Below, one piece after another: positions 31,840 through 43,863 of a stretch of DNA of 64,000 bases; the first letter of the stretch is position 1, and every line of letters begins with the position of its first letter. The DNA is from Perilla frutescens (lineage: Eukaryota > Streptophyta > Magnoliopsida > Lamiales > Lamiaceae). The DNA lies in assembly GCA_026008535.1 (NCBI GenBank), contig BRKX01000004.1, positions 13,479,501 to 13,543,500 on the forward strand. Direction: 5' to 3'. The position numbers and the translations under genes are program-made. The notes below the pieces were generated by a model. The model was given only the letters and a program-made list of their open reading frames with translations. It was not told where the DNA came from and did no database searches.

Positions 31840-33578
31840 TCTTCTTCACACAAACACACAAACACATGAACACACACTCAATTTCTCACCAAATTCACCA
31901 CCTAAGGTATGTTTTCTCCCCTTGAAACTCATGTTTTTCAATTACCCATGATATGTGGATGTACTTTTCATGATTATTCTTGTGCTTCATGGTGTAAATT
32001 GGATTACCCATTTCTTAGGGTTTGAGAAAGGGAAATTGGGGATTTTTTTTATGCTATACATGTTTTTACTTGTAATTTGTAGTTCCAATTTCTCCTACCA
32101 TGTTGGCATTGTGTGTTTTATATGTTTTGTTAGTGTTAAGCATGCTAATCAATGGTGGATTTTTGAAATACCTTTGTTGTGGGGTGATGTTGAGGTTTTG
32201 GGACTTTTTACTTCCAATTATGTGTTTTCATATTACTCTTGATGTTCTTGTGAAAATTGGGCATGGTGAATTTTGTGTGTTTATGTTTTAGTTTGTTGAT
32301 GTCTTAAATGTTGGATTCATTGATGGACATGATAGAAAAGAAAATTAGTTTCTCATTGATGTGTTGAAATGGGAGATTGAAATGATGGTGTACTTGCTCG
32401 TAATCAAGTTTGGGGGAAAAATTTTGCATTTGATCTCAGTTTTCTTTGCAGGATGTCGATCAAATGGTTTGAGAGAACCTCCTCAGTAGACTCGTAGGAG
32501 GAGGCAGAAGCAGGCCCCTTATCCTTGCTACTCTTCCACCCACCTCTTCCAATGAAGAAGAGGGTTCTGACGAATACGCTGATGAGAAAGCAGAACAGTC
32601 CAAGAAAGAGAATCAATCTGAGGAGCATAAATCAAATGGGGGATCCGAGACTGAGGACTCTGAGGATGAAAACTATGAACCCGAACCTGAAGAAGAGGAT
32701 GTGGTTGAAGAGCTCGAGCCTGAGCTTGCTGATGAGGATGAAGGAGAAGCCCCTCTTTATCAGCCACTCTGATATGGTATCGATCTACAGACACCAAAGC
32801 AATGAATCACTTGGGGCCGTTTAGCAGTGATGAAGATTTTCCCGACCAGATATCCCTACACTGCTACCACTTCAGCTCGGTATTCATGAGGATGTGTGGG
32901 GCCTCATAAATCGCATTGGTTGGAACCATATTGTGGCTGGGGGATGGCCTACTTATCCGGTACTAGTGTATGAGTTTCTTAACATCCTCGATGTCCAGCA
33001 GACCTCCCTTTGAGGCCCTCATACGATGATATTTCATTTGGAGAATGTGGCCCATATCCTCACTGCTGATCAAGTCAATGCCATTTTTCATGTGCCCGAT
33101 GGAGGTATTTTGAACTGCTTTAGAGTTCGGGCAAAACACTTTTGGCGACGCCTACAATCTGAGAAGAGGCAGTATGATCATAAGTGAGCAAAAGTATCCA
33201 TGATACCCAATCCCGTGTTTCGATATGTGCAAAAGATCATTGCTTCTACTGTGTTGGCACGACATGAAACATTGGGGATTCGAACGCCTGAGATTCTTTT
33301 CCTCTGGTCCATTCTGAGCGGCACCAACCTCAACTTTGTCACCTTCTTGATGCAACAGTTTAAGTAGTAAAGCACGCAAGCCACATATGCTATTGAGATT
33401 GGTGGCATGCTCACACTGATTGTCATTCATCTTGGTATTCAGCTACACCGGTGTGGCAGCCTCCTAGGTCCTCGAGCCATCGACTTGCCAAGTTTATGCC
33501 AGTCCTGGATATTGGTCAACCGTACTGATTCTCATCTCCCATTCTTAAGGGGAGATCGATGATTTCCCTTACCCAACC
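31840..33578 (+). pseudogene. ATHILA ORF1-like gene with 5' intron, decayed
   Basis: A CT/CA-rich leader ends CACCACCTAAG with donor GTATGT at about 31,908. The acceptor TTTCTTTGCAG precedes ATGTCGATC at 32,453, so a 5' intron of about 545 bp is likely. Downstream come a Glu/Asp-rich stretch in one frame (SNEEEGSDEYADEKAEQSK, 32,542-32,772) and, in another, IHEDVWGLINRIGW, PTYPVLVYEFLNIL, MIFHLENVAHILTADQVNAI, RAKHFWRRLQSEK and LFLWSILSGTNLNFVTFLMQ (32,882-33,370). These resemble the Arabidopsis retrotransposon ORF-1 (ATHILA) family. TGA and TAG codons break it. The end is cut by the copia LTR at 33,579. The family call rests on overall pattern; the spliced structure is inferred from sequence only. 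Confidence 0.55.
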
Positions 33579-34610
33579 TATTAGTTTTGTATACTTGAAG
33601 ACGTTTCTTTATATACTTTTCTGATGATATGATGATATAGATTGATTTTATTGTAGTCACTGTTTGCATTTACATTATTATATAATTGTTTATGCATATT
33701 CAATATACTTATATTGTAGATGATATGTTGTGGGTAAACACACAGTAAGATCATATCATCAGATCCATGCATTGTATTAAAAGGCTCACGACTTAGATGG
33801 TCCTGAATACACCATCAGTACACCCTAGAATAATCTGATAGTTATTTTATCTTGACTAATTGATTATTTTAATGCACGTGTTAGTGTATTGAGGAAGATC
33901 ATAATAGGATATTGTTCTCTACTCTGACACTATAAATTAGAGAACAAAGATGCACATAGTTCGGGTTCTTTACTTATATTTATTGATGAACATATATATG
34001 CTTTGTTTATTGCTTTGATTTATCCATGGGTGAGATTCTTTTATAGAATCAATAAACTTGATATTTTGGATGATGACATTTGCATATAGAATGTGTCCTG
34101 CAATATATATAAGCACTGTCCTGGTGTGCCTGGTTGATGATGTTCTCTTGAGAAAACACAAGTTCATGTCAAACCATGTAGGTGGAATTTATTCCGTACA
34201 TGAAAAAGGCTTGTGTGGTACTACTCAAGGTTTTAGATATTAATTAATTATAGCTGTCAGAGGATACATAATTAATTAATGAACATTAGATCTTAAACAC
34301 GGGGAATGGCTAAACTAAAGAAGAAAGCATATTCACAAATATGTATTAAATTGGTAAGTCAGTATTACTTCTTTAGTGGAATAAAAGTAATATTTAATTT
34401 ATTTAATAATATCCTAAGTTTATTGGATATTGGAAATTAAATAAATTAGCAGGCCAATTTAATATTCTTCTAGATCTCTGTTGTAGCCCAATTAGACTGA
34501 AGTGGACTGGAGATGGAACTTGAGATGGAGGCCCAAACCCAGTTTGGGCTAGGGCTGCAATTTTCGCTACCTCTCCTATTTAATTAAGGGGAGGGGATGA
34601 AAATTAAGTG
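33579..34610 (+). repeat. Cop2 5' LTR (family-B-like), truncated
   Basis: Starts TATTAGTTTTGTATACTTGAAG, closest to the family-B start TGTTGGTTTTGTATACTAGAAG. It carries the palindrome region CCTGGTGTGCCTGG (about 34,120-34,133) and the paired TAATTAATTA blocks. It stops shortly after the TATA region (CTCTCCTATTTAATTAAGG), about 1.03 kb in, so R/U5 is missing. The 3' LTR of the same body (39,174-40,620) is family A, not B. Confidence 0.75.
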
Positions 34611-34955
34611 TCAAGTTACATAAACTGTGCGCTCATGTTCATAAACATGTACGTGTACATTGTGATAAACATTCAAGGTCAGAATATTAAAACAGAAAGC
34701 GAGTAAAGAACACGAGGTTGATAACCCTGTTTGATTAGCTGATCTATATCAGGGGGACTTCACAAGTCCATGAGAAACAGTTTACTACTCTGTTGAATGG
34801 TTACAAAGGCTATTACACGAAGACTCCTGTCACTCGACCCCTTTTCTACCCGATTCAACCTCTTTCACTAAACTAAATTGTGAGCTCCCCTCACAACCTA
34901 GAATCCCTCTAGTTCCCACAGGAAATCTCTTCTGAGAATCCTTTAAGTGTGTGGT
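34611..34955 (-). repeat. SIRE-like LTR fragment
   Basis: 345 bp closely parallel to 43,887-44,235 (CAAGTTACATAAACTG ... GAATCCTTTAAG). That region is the U5 side of the SIRE-like LTR. It sits between the truncated copia LTR and the Cop2 pol body with no duplication on either side. Confidence 0.75.
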
Positions 34956-35220
34956 TACTTTTGATAGCAAGGTCGTTATCTCAAGTGGGAAACATTTTAT
35001 CTATTTTGGCACATTGGATGGAAATCTTTATATACTTAATCCTATGCAAAACACTACACAAATGTAATTATTGAATATATCGATCACAGACCCTAATAAG
35101 AGAAAGGAACTTTCTGAACTAAATCAAACCTATCTTTGGCATCTTAGGGTAGGTCATATTAACCTTAAGAGGATTCAAAGGCTTATAAATGATGAACCAT
35201 TGTCATCATTGGTCTTGTAA
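34956..35220 (+). pseudogene. Cop2 protease end and GAG-pre-integrase
   Basis: Begins mid-protease with FDSKVVISSGKHFIYFGTLD and ILNPMQNTTQM, then a TAA. It continues with LNQTYLWHLRVGHINLKRIQ, the His/His half of the pre-integrase zinc finger. TAA at 35,218-35,220 separates it from the integrase frame. Gag and the protease active site are missing. Confidence 0.8.
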
Positions 35221-36030
35221 ATGTTTCTTTCGTGTGAATCCTATTTGGAAGGTAAGATGACCAAGCGGCCCTTTTCTTCTAAAGGAAATCAATCCAAAGA
35301 GGTGTTAGATTTGATTCACTCTGACTTATGTGGCCCTATCTCAGTTCAGGCTGGAGAAGGATACGAGTACTTCATCATGTTCATTGATGATTACTCAAGA
35401 TATGGATACATTTATCTGTTGCGTCACAAGTCTGAGTGTTTTGAGTTCTTCAAAACATTTAAGGCGGAAGCGGATAAACAAACAGGTAAAAGTATCAAGA
35501 CACTACGTTCTGATCGTGGTGGTGAGTATCTCTCGACTGAATTTAGGGATTACTTAGCACAGCATGGGATTAAATCCCAGTTGACTGCGTCTGGCACTCC
35601 ACAACAGAACAACGTAGCGAAAAGGAGGAATAGAACCTTATTAGAGATGGTTAGATCAATGATGAGCTATTTAGAATTGTCTATTTCATTTTGGGGATAT
35701 GCCCTAGAAACTGCAGTCTATATTTTGAACATGGTTCCTTCAAAGTCAGTTCCACGCGCGCCCCTAGAACTATGGACTGGTCGAAAACCCAGTCTAGGTC
35801 ACATTTGGGTATGGGGTAGTCCAGAATGCGTGTTAGATAAAGAATCTAACAAATTGGTGCCACATTTTGAGGTAAGGCTGTTTGTTGGGTATCCGAAAGG
35901 AAAAAGAGGTGGTTTATTTTATAGTCCTAAGGATCAGAAGGTCATTGTAAGCACTAATGCCCGATTCTTAGAAGAAGACTATGTAATAAATCACAAGCCT
36001 CGAAGCGAGATTGTTCTTGAGGAACTTTGA
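35221..36030 (+). pseudogene. Cop2 integrase core, longest intact copy
   Basis: Open for 269 codons. DLIHSDLCGP (first Asp), MFIDDYSRYGYIYLL, TLRSDRGGEYLS (second Asp) and TPQQNNVAKRRNRTLLEMV are all present. In the usual NGVAERRN motif the Glu is replaced: it reads NNVAKRRN, and this Glu is the third catalytic residue in copia integrases. So even this open copy should be inactive. The C-terminal GRKPSLGHIWVWGS and LFVGYPKGKRGGLFYSPKDQ blocks are intact. TGA at 36,028-36,030 stands where CopB-type frames have an Arg. Confidence 0.87.
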
Positions 36031-37100
36031 GGTGGAAACACAGATATTACACCACATGTACAAGAAGAGAAACCACCAATAACTGCACAACGTGTCACAA
36101 AAGTACAGGAAATGCCTCATCGCAGTGAGAGGGTTGTTCGACAACCTGATAGATTCATCGGTTTGGGAGAATCTTCAGATTTTCCTAAAGGATTGAATGA
36201 ATTGGATCCCAAGACCTATGATGAGGCAGTACAAGACCAAGATGCAGAATCTTAGAAAATTGCAATGCAATCCGAGATTGGATCTATGGATAACAATCAA
36301 GTCTGGGAACTTGTAGAACCACCTGATGGGGTAAAACTCATTCGATGCAAGTGGGTCTACAAATGTAAGAGAGGATCTGATGGGAGGATTGAAACCTTTA
36401 AAGCTAGATTGGTGGCGAAAGGCTATACTCAGAAAGAAGGGATCGATTATGAGGAAACATTTTTGTCAGTTGTCATGCTTAAGTCAATCCGGATTCTCCT
36501 ATCTATTGCTGCTCATCTGGATTATGAGATATGACAAATGGATGTTAAGATAGCTTTTCTGAATTGAAGTTTTGATGAAAACATCCATATGAAGCAACCA
36601 GAGGGATTAAGCAAGCTTAAGAGATCCATTTATGGACTTAAGCAAGCATCATGGTTATGGAATATCTGGTTCGACGAGGTCATCCAGTCTTATGTATTCG
36701 TCCAAAGCCTGGATGAGAGATGTGTGTACAAGAAGAGTGACAGAAATGTGGTGGCATTCCTAGTAATGCATGTTGATGATATCTTGCTTATTGGAAACAA
36801 TAAGAAGGTATTATCGAACATAAGGGTGTGGTTGTTCAAGCAGTTCGATATGAAGGATTTGGGAGAGGCTGGACATGCCCTTGGCATCAAGATCATTCAA
36901 GATTGCTAAAAAAGGATGTTGTGCCTATCACATGCGACCTATATCGATACAGTGCCAGCTAGGTTTAGCATGCAAGATTCCAAGAAAGGTTTTATACCTT
37001 TCAGGCATGGAATACATCTATCCAAGGAGATGTGTCCTAAGATACGGGCTGAGATAGATGAGATAAAAGGGGATCCATATGCTTTGGCTATGGGAGCCTC
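36031..37100 (+). pseudogene. Cop2 reverse transcriptase
   Basis: The linker PHRSERVVRQPDRFIGLGES leads to KIAMQSEIGSMDNNQVWELV after a TAG in SW (TGG-to-TAG, near 36,255). GCKWVYK is RCKWVYK here. The frame is open to DYEI, then TGA, then a second stop at LN-TGA. After KQPEGLSKLKRSIYGLKQ the frame is open to KIIQDC (36,589-36,909). The catalytic motif reads HVDDILLIGN (36,769-36,780), so the Tyr of YVDD is His. TAA at 36,907-36,909 precedes the last block FIPFRHGIHLSKEM. Confidence 0.85.
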
Positions 37101-37354
37101 ATGTATGTTATGCTATGCACTAGGCCTAATATATGCTATGATGTGGGCATGGTAAGCAGATATCATTCTAACCCTGGAAAAGGACACTGGACTGCAGTAA
37201 TGAATATTCTCAAGTACCTGAAAAGGACTAGAGATTATATGTTGGTATATTGCAGTGATAATCTTTTTCATTTGGGTTACATAGACCAGATTTTCAAGCT
37301 AATAAAGATCAGAGTAAATCTACCTCGGGCTATGTGTTTACCTTGGGAGGCTGG
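37101..37354 (+). pseudogene. Cop2 RNase H, first part
   Basis: VSRYHSNPGKGHWTAVMNIL then KYLKRTRDYMLVY is the start of copia RNase H. A shift near 37,285 follows YIDQ. The sequence stops in CLPWEAG (the LGGxAIAW motif) at the junction with the solo LTR. Confidence 0.78.
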
Positions 37355-38686
37355 TGCGTCGTTTTTCACCAAAAATAATCCGACACGCAGTCGGTATGCC
37401 CACACTACCCAGAATAGTGGCAAGCAAGATCATCTCCCAAAAGATCGGTGAGAATTATTTGAACCTTCAGTCTGCAGTAACCAAACTTTCCACACGAATA
37501 TCTTCATTATAATGTAAGAACAAAAATAAGCAAATAAACAGAGAGTAGCTTTTAACAGATTATAAAAGGTATTTCGGCTTCCAATTAACTCCATCCTAGC
37601 TTAATTATTCCGATCATTGACTCAATGATAACTTCAACTAATGCATGCAAACCAGTTATAGCCACCGATGACACTTACTGATGCAACCTAAATTCTCCTT
37701 AGTTTCTCGATAATCAGGAAGACACTTCACTAATTATTTCCCTAATCGACTTACAACTATAAGAGACACTCTATAGATTTAATGAGCCGACAGAATTAGA
37801 CACTAGAGAAACCCGATTCAAATCTAACAGACTCTGACACAGGACCGTTGAATTTAGACTGTTATTCCCTCGATTCTGAAGAATCGTTGTACCACTCATT
37901 AAACTTAAACCACAATTACGATTGGCCAGTTTAATTGGCTACTAATTAATTTCGATCCACTAAATATTCACGACTATCTAGCAGGGATGAAACAATTAAT
38001 AACTTTAAACACCGAGAATCACAGATACATGCAATTAATTAAAATAGAAAGAACAATTAGATCTCACGATATAATTATGTCAGGGCTTTGTTAATCATCA
38101 CCGGAATAGAACGCATTTAGCTTGAATTCATACTTGGATTGGCACTTCAAAAATTAATTGAAAAGAAGAATGAAATCTGAATAGAATCGTGTACTGCAGA
38201 GAAAAAAACATTTATGGCGTCTCCTTCTGTGTGGAATAAACTATACTGCAATGGATACTGTAATAGATAGAGTCCTACTCTATCTAGAAGTCTTTTTATA
38301 CCAACCCTTAACTAATTAATTAATAAAAGAAATCTAATCCTAATCCAACTAGGAAAATAATAAAAATAAAGTCCAAAAGTAATAAAAGCAGCCCAAATTT
38401 CATCCATGGCCCATAGCTCTTGCATACCCACTATATCCAGTCTAAATACTCGCACAATCCACTAGTCGGTATGCCCATACCGACTACTTTCCAGACTCTT
38501 CAGCTTTTCTTCAATCCAACTGCGTCCAAACCCTCCAAAACAATGTCATTATCTCTACTTCCATGTCAACCACCTAAAATAAACCACAAGACACAATTTT
38601 TCCACAAAACTTGACCAAGAGGTGAGTAACACTGCAGAAATATACCAAAAATGACTCAAAATATATACGAAATAACAACCTAATCA
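37355..38686 (-). repeat. Solo LTR inserted in Cop2 RNase H
   Basis: 1,332 bp that interrupt the RNase H codons between CTTGGGAGG and GAAGCCATTGC. The + strand starts TGCGTCGTTTTT and ends AACCTAATCA, giving TG...CA on the minus strand. A minus-strand TATA (TATAAAAAG, about 38,290-38,299) places the promoter for transcription toward lower coordinates. GTCGGTATGCCCA occurs near each end. An imperfect flanking match GGCTG/GGCGA may be the remains of a target-site duplication. No coding capacity. The Athila/Tat-like label is tentative. Confidence 0.55.
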
Positions 38687-39096
38687 AAGGCGAAGCCATT
38701 GCATAGAGGAGCATCAAGTAGAAATGCATTGTCGACTCCACCATGGAAGCTGAATATGTAGCTGCCTCTGAGGCTGCAAAGGAAGCCGTCTGGCTCTAGA
38801 GCTTCTTGTTGGACTTGAGCATGGTTCCTAATTTGCCTAGGAGTATCACCATATACTGTGATAACTCGGGTGCAGTGGCAAATTCGAAAGAACCCAGAGT
38901 CCATAAGGCAAGTAAACACATAGAGAGAAAGTACCATCTTATACGAGAAATGATTAAGAGAGAAGATGTTGCAGTGGTCAAGATTGCATCAGAGGACAAC
39001 CTGGCTGATCCATTCATGAAGAGCCTGCCGGCTGAGACCTTTGATGGTCACGTGGAGAGAATGGGAGTAAGATGCAGACCGGAGATTGCATTTTGA
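38687..39096 (+). pseudogene. Cop2 RNase H, second part
   Basis: Resumes with AIA, then DSTMEAEYVAASEAAKEAVW and a TAG. It is then open to 39,096 with ITIYCDNSGAVANSKEPRVH, HIERKYHLIREMIKREDVAV and EDNLADPFMKSLPAETFDGH. The end MGVRCRPEIAF is followed by TGA. Intact CDNSGA and EAEY catalytic blocks. Confidence 0.85.
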
Positions 39097-39159
39097 GATT
39101 TGTATACAGTTTGAGAGTTTTGCCAGCTTTTGTTCTATACTTAAAAGACATGCTTTAAG

Positions 39160-39173
39160 TATAAGTGGGAGAT
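39160..39173 (+). other. Cop2 polypurine tract
   Basis: TATAAGTGGGAGAT, directly before the LTR start TGTTAGG. Confidence 0.8.
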
Positions 39174-40620
39174 TGTTAGGATTGTATACTGAAACCTTGT
39201 CTTTGTATACTATTAACAATGTTTTTGACGATATAGATTAATTATTATTACAGTCACTGTTTGTGCATCTATTTACTGTATTATACCTTTATATATACAT
39301 ATTTCCTTATACTTGCATTGTAGATGATATGGTGTGGGTAAATACATGATGAAGATCATATCATGGGGTTCCTTGCGAAGTATTAAAAGGCTCACAGTTT
39401 AGATGGTCCTGAACCAACCATTGTAGACCGTAGAATAATCTGATAGTTAGTTTATCTCGACTAACTGATTATCCTGATACACTGATGCGTGTATTGAGGA
39501 GGATCATGATAGGATACTATTCTCTAGTCTGACCCTAAAGGGAGAGAATTAAGATCCACAGAGTTCGGGTTCTTAAGCCTTGCACGGTGGTGGACATATG
39601 TGTGTTATGATTATTGCTTTGATTTATAAATGGGTGAGATTCTTGATAGAGTCAATAATCTCGATATTTTGGGCAGTAACATATTCATACATGATGAGTC
39701 GTGCACTGTGTTTGGTCACCATGTCCTGGTGCGCCAGGTTGATGATGTCCCCTTGAGTAAACACAAGTACATGTGAAACCCCGCAGGTGGAATTTATTCC
39801 GTACATGGTAAAGCTTGTGTGGTACTGCTTTAGGAATGGAAGAATTAATTAATTAATTATAGCTATCAGAGCTTACATAATTAATTAATGGACATTATAT
39901 CTTAAACATGGGGAATGGCTGGACTAAAGAAGAATGCATTGAGTAAAATGTATTAAATTGGTAGGTCGGTGTTATTTTTTTAGTGGAATAAAAATAACAC
40001 TTAATTTATTTAATTATATCCTAGGTATTGGATATTGAATATTAAATAAATTAGTGAGCCAATTTAATATTCTTCTAGATCCCTACTGTAGCCCAAATAC
40101 TACCTTAATGGACTGTGGGAATAGAATAAGTGGAGAGGCCCAAACCCATCAAGGTTGGGAGCCAAAATACATGCCTCCCTCTGTATTTAAAGAGAGAGGA
40201 GGCGTGTATTAGTGATACATGATCAGCCCCTCTCTTGCACACTTCATTTCCTAGGTTATCCATACACAGTTTAGTCGTTTGTAGCCCACTCTACATCTAA
40301 ACGGGTATGGGGAATACAGTAGAAGATCGAGGAGTATAACTGCAGCCCTATTAGGCATCGAGTACAGTGAAAAACAAGGCCATTCGATCTTTTCTTCTAC
40401 AGCAACGAGATTAGTCATGTAACCTCGTTGTCAAGCCTACAAACATTGTAAGTAGTTCTGTCGAATCTCTTTTCTGCTGCGTGTTATTCGACTGTCTTAC
40501 ATGAATATTCAAGATGGCATGTTTAATGTGCTCACACATAAAATCATGATATGCATGCTAATAGAATTAATAGATTATCCAATTAGATCCTGTGGGGCGT
40601 AATTCGAAAAAATCCCAACA
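39174..40620 (+). repeat. Complete family-A copia LTR (3' LTR of Cop2)
   Basis: 1,447 bp with TG...CA ends: TGTTAGGATTGTATACTG ... CGAAAAAATCCCAACA. Palindrome CCTGGTGCGCCAGG at 39,725-39,738. A TATA-like TGTATTTAAAG is near 40,183. It serves as reference for the minus-oriented copies at 1-1,362 and 3,834-12,532. The bases after it (AGATA) do not match those before 33,579. Confidence 0.9.
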
Positions 40621-41500
40621 AGATAATCTACCTTGAAGGCTTCATTTGCTTCAGTCCCTGATCTTCAGATTCTCTATATGTATCATCATGTACATCAGAA
40701 TGTCCGAATATATCTGAGTGTGCATCTTTTTCTGTGGGATTGACAACAATATTCTAATCATCGAATCTGACATTGACTGATTCTACTATAGCCTTTGTCT
40801 CCTTGTTGTAAATTCTCTATGATTTACTATTTCTGGAGTATCCAACAAACATCCCTTCTACTCCTCTGTTGTTCATCTTGTTGAGATACTCTCTATCATT
40901 GAGTATATAGCAGGTAGTACCAAACACATGGAAGTACTTCACTATAGGTTTATTTTCATACCAAATCTCATATGGTGTAGTGAAAGTACCTGATCTAAGA
41001 TGAACTCTATTGCTGATGTGGTATGCAGTCTTGATGGCTTTTACCTAGAACATAACAACTCCTTTGGCAGCAATCATGGTTTTAGCCATCTCCTGGAGAG
41101 TTCTGTTCTTCTTTTCAACTATTACATTCTGCTGTGGAGTCTTGGGGGCTGAGAACTCATGGTTGATCTCATTCTCATGACAGAATTTATCAAAGTACTG
41201 ATTTTTAAACTCCTTGCCATGATCACTTCTGATTCTGATGATATGATGATCCTTCTCAACTGTGATTTTGCAGGCCAGCTTCTTGAATGCCATGAATGCT
41301 TCACTCTTATCTCTGAGAAAGTCTATCCATGTAAATTTTGAGAAGTCATCTATGCAGACAACAACATACTTCTTTCCACCGTAGCTCTCCACAACCATTA
41401 GCCCTATTAGATCCATATGAATAAGATCTAAAATTCTTTTAGAAGTTCTGTCATGAACTTCTTTATGCTGTGATCTTGACTACTTCCCAATCTAGTATAG
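40621..41500 (-). pseudogene. SIRE-like copia integrase
   Basis: On the minus strand: DLIHMDLIGLMVVESYGGKK (first Asp), CIDDFSKFTWIDFLRDKSEA, IIRIRSDHGKEFKNQYFDKF (second Asp) and PQQNVIVEKKNRTLQEMAKT (Glu). All three catalytic residues are therefore present (open 41,416-41,045). After a stop the C-terminal part YEIWYENKPIVKYFHVFGTT and NNRGVEGMFVGYS continues to the LTR boundary at 40,620. The RT is missing; the Cop2/family-A LTR block lies in its place. Confidence 0.82.
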
Positions 41501-42040
41501 ACCACACACGTTATCTCTGCCAACCTTGATTTGGGGAATTTCTCTTACTATCTTTTTATTAATGATCCTCTGGAGATTTCTGAAGTTGATGTGTCCAAGC
41601 TTCTGATGCCAGATCTCTAACACTTCTACAGATGTTCTTTGACATGTTAAAGAACATTGTGTAGGTACATGTAGCTGATAGTTGTTTTCAGCTGATCTTC
41701 TTCCATCTATGAATAAGTCATTGTTCTTATTCATTACCTTCTAAGTCTCTTTGGTGAAGACTACTATCATGTCATCATCACACAGTTGACTGGTGCAGAT
41801 GCGAGTCCATCAACTCGCATAGCCTTCTTCCGTTTAGGCATTCCTTCAACAACCATCTCTTCTGTACCCATTACTTTTTTCCTTTTTTCATCTCCAAATG
41901 TGACAAAGTCAGATGAACAAGCCTTTAAGTTCTGCACAACTGAACAATCCTCAGTCATGTGCCTTGAATAGCCACTGTTAAAATACCAATTGTTCTTGTC
42001 TTCAACTCTCAAGGATGTGTGAGTAATGAGACTGGTCTAC
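41492..42040 (-). pseudogene. SIRE-like protease and pre-integrase segment
   Basis: The pre-integrase His block EIWHQKLGHINFRNLQRIIN lies near 41,570-41,625. Further upstream on the minus strand is NNWYFNSGYSRHMTEDCSV. The family signature is WYLDSGCSRHMTGD, so the catalytic Asp of the D-S-G triad has become Asn (one G-to-A change) and the Cys has become Tyr. The gap between the two open parts contains stops. Confidence 0.78.
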
Positions 42041-43790
42041 TTGACAACCCATTGCTTCTTCTGTGTAGGCTTTTTTTTTTCTTTACAGCTGGTCTTCTGT
42101 TCCTCTTGCTAGAATGCTGAACCACAAATCACTTTCTCATCATTTTGAGATCATAAAGATACTTTTCACAATGTGGTCGAATATGGCCTTTCTCCTCATA
42201 ATAATGGCAGATGATTCATTTTCTATGTCATTATAAGTAGTCATCTTCTTGTCAATAATGTTCTTCTGGAAGTACTAAACATTATCTTGTACATGCACTG
42301 GCTGGCTTGTATTTTCCTTGACAAACACTTTCTTGGATTGTCCTCCATTGTGTCCAAGACCTAGATGACTCTTTCCTGAATGTCCTGGAGTTGTAAGAAT
42401 CTTATCAAGATTCTTTGTTCCACTATTCAGCATGGTGACATTCGTTTTGATGGATTTGAGCTCTGCAGATAATTCAGCAATCTCCTTCTCTTGCTTCTGG
42501 ATTGTACTCTTCTGTTCTAAATGAGACTTGATCAGCTTCTGTTTCTCCTCTAGAATATTCTTTTTATGAGACTGAAGAGTCTTATTGATTTCCACTACTT
42601 CCAGCCACTTTGCATACATCTCCTTATATGTTTTGACAATTCTTCTTAGCTGAAGTCTTCATTGTCTAACTCATCATCTTCTGCATAGTCGAAGGGATCC
42701 TGGAATTCAGAGATTTTTACTGTAAAAGAAATAGTTTCTTTATCTAAATCACTGCTGCTTTCTTCAGAATCATTGTCACTGAAAGATACATTATAATTAT
42801 TTTTGTTTCTCTTCAGTATATTTGCACATTCAGCTTGAATATGCCCAATCCATCACATTATCTGCACCGAATTCCTCTTCTTAGATTTGACTATTAAAAC
42901 TTCTTATGATCGTTGCTTAAGTTTCTATCTTATAGAGAATTACCAGTTAGTTGTCTTCTATTGTTAGACATTCTTGAAGACTGTTTGTTGGCTCTTTTCA
43001 ACATGCAGCTGAAGTTCTTGGTGATCAAGATCATATTATTCATTGTATCTAAATCAAGTGTAGTCTTTTGTTTCTCTATATGTTCAGGTACATCTTCTGA
43101 AACTTCAATTTTAAGAGCAATACCTTTCCTTTCTTGAGCTACTGTCTTCATCCTCTAGATTCATCTCGAACGCCCTTAAAGACCCTATCAACTCATCAAG
43201 TCTCATACTCTTGATATCTTTGGCTTCTTCAATTGCCGCAACTTTGTATGCAAACTTCTTCGGAAGAGATCTGAGAACTTTTCTTACAAGTTTCTCATTG
43301 TTGATAGGCTCACCAAGAGCAAAACTCTCATTAGATATGCTTCTCAGTCTGGCATTAAACTCACTTATTGACTCAGTTTCCTCCATTCTAAGAGATTCAA
43401 ACTTAGAAGTAAGATTTTGAAGCCTTGATAACCTAACTGAACTAGTCCTTCAAAGGTGGTTTTCAGAATATCTCATGCAGCTTTTGCAGTCTCATAAGTT
43501 GAGATTACACTAAATGTTTCAAGATTGACTGCAAAGAATATAGCATTGAGTGTTTTAGAGTTGACACAGTACCAGTTCTTTTGCGGCATAGTCCACTCTC
43601 ATTCTTCAATCTCCACATGCTTTCCTTCCTTGGAAATAGTTGATTTTTCTCATCCTTCTGTGACGCTCTTCCATGCAAGCTCATCTATTAATCTCAGAAA
43701 TGCCCTCATCCTTTCTTTTTAGTAAGGATAATTTTTACCTTCAAGCTATGGTGGTCTGGCCACAGATCATTCCTTTTTTATTGAACTCAT
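42041..43790 (-). pseudogene. SIRE-like gag with coiled coil
   Basis: Start near the ATG at 43,790 (MSSIKKG). The N-terminal half is broken by several stops. The retrotransposon gag (UBN2-type) block is open at 43,386-42,930: EETESISEFNARLRSISNES, NEKLVRKVLRSLPKKFAYKV and SMRLDELIGSLRAFEMNLED. A long coiled-coil-like segment follows (EINKTLQSHKKNILEEKQKL, 42,619-42,275), as in SIRE/Maximus gags. A degenerate CCHC near 42,180 (CHYYEEKGHIRPHC) has lost its second Cys. Ends before the protease. Confidence 0.78.
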
Positions 43791-43863
43791 AACTTGCACT
43801 CAACAAAAATCTTCACGCAGTTATGTACTTTTCACTACTCTTTTCACTTTAAATGAAAGGCGA

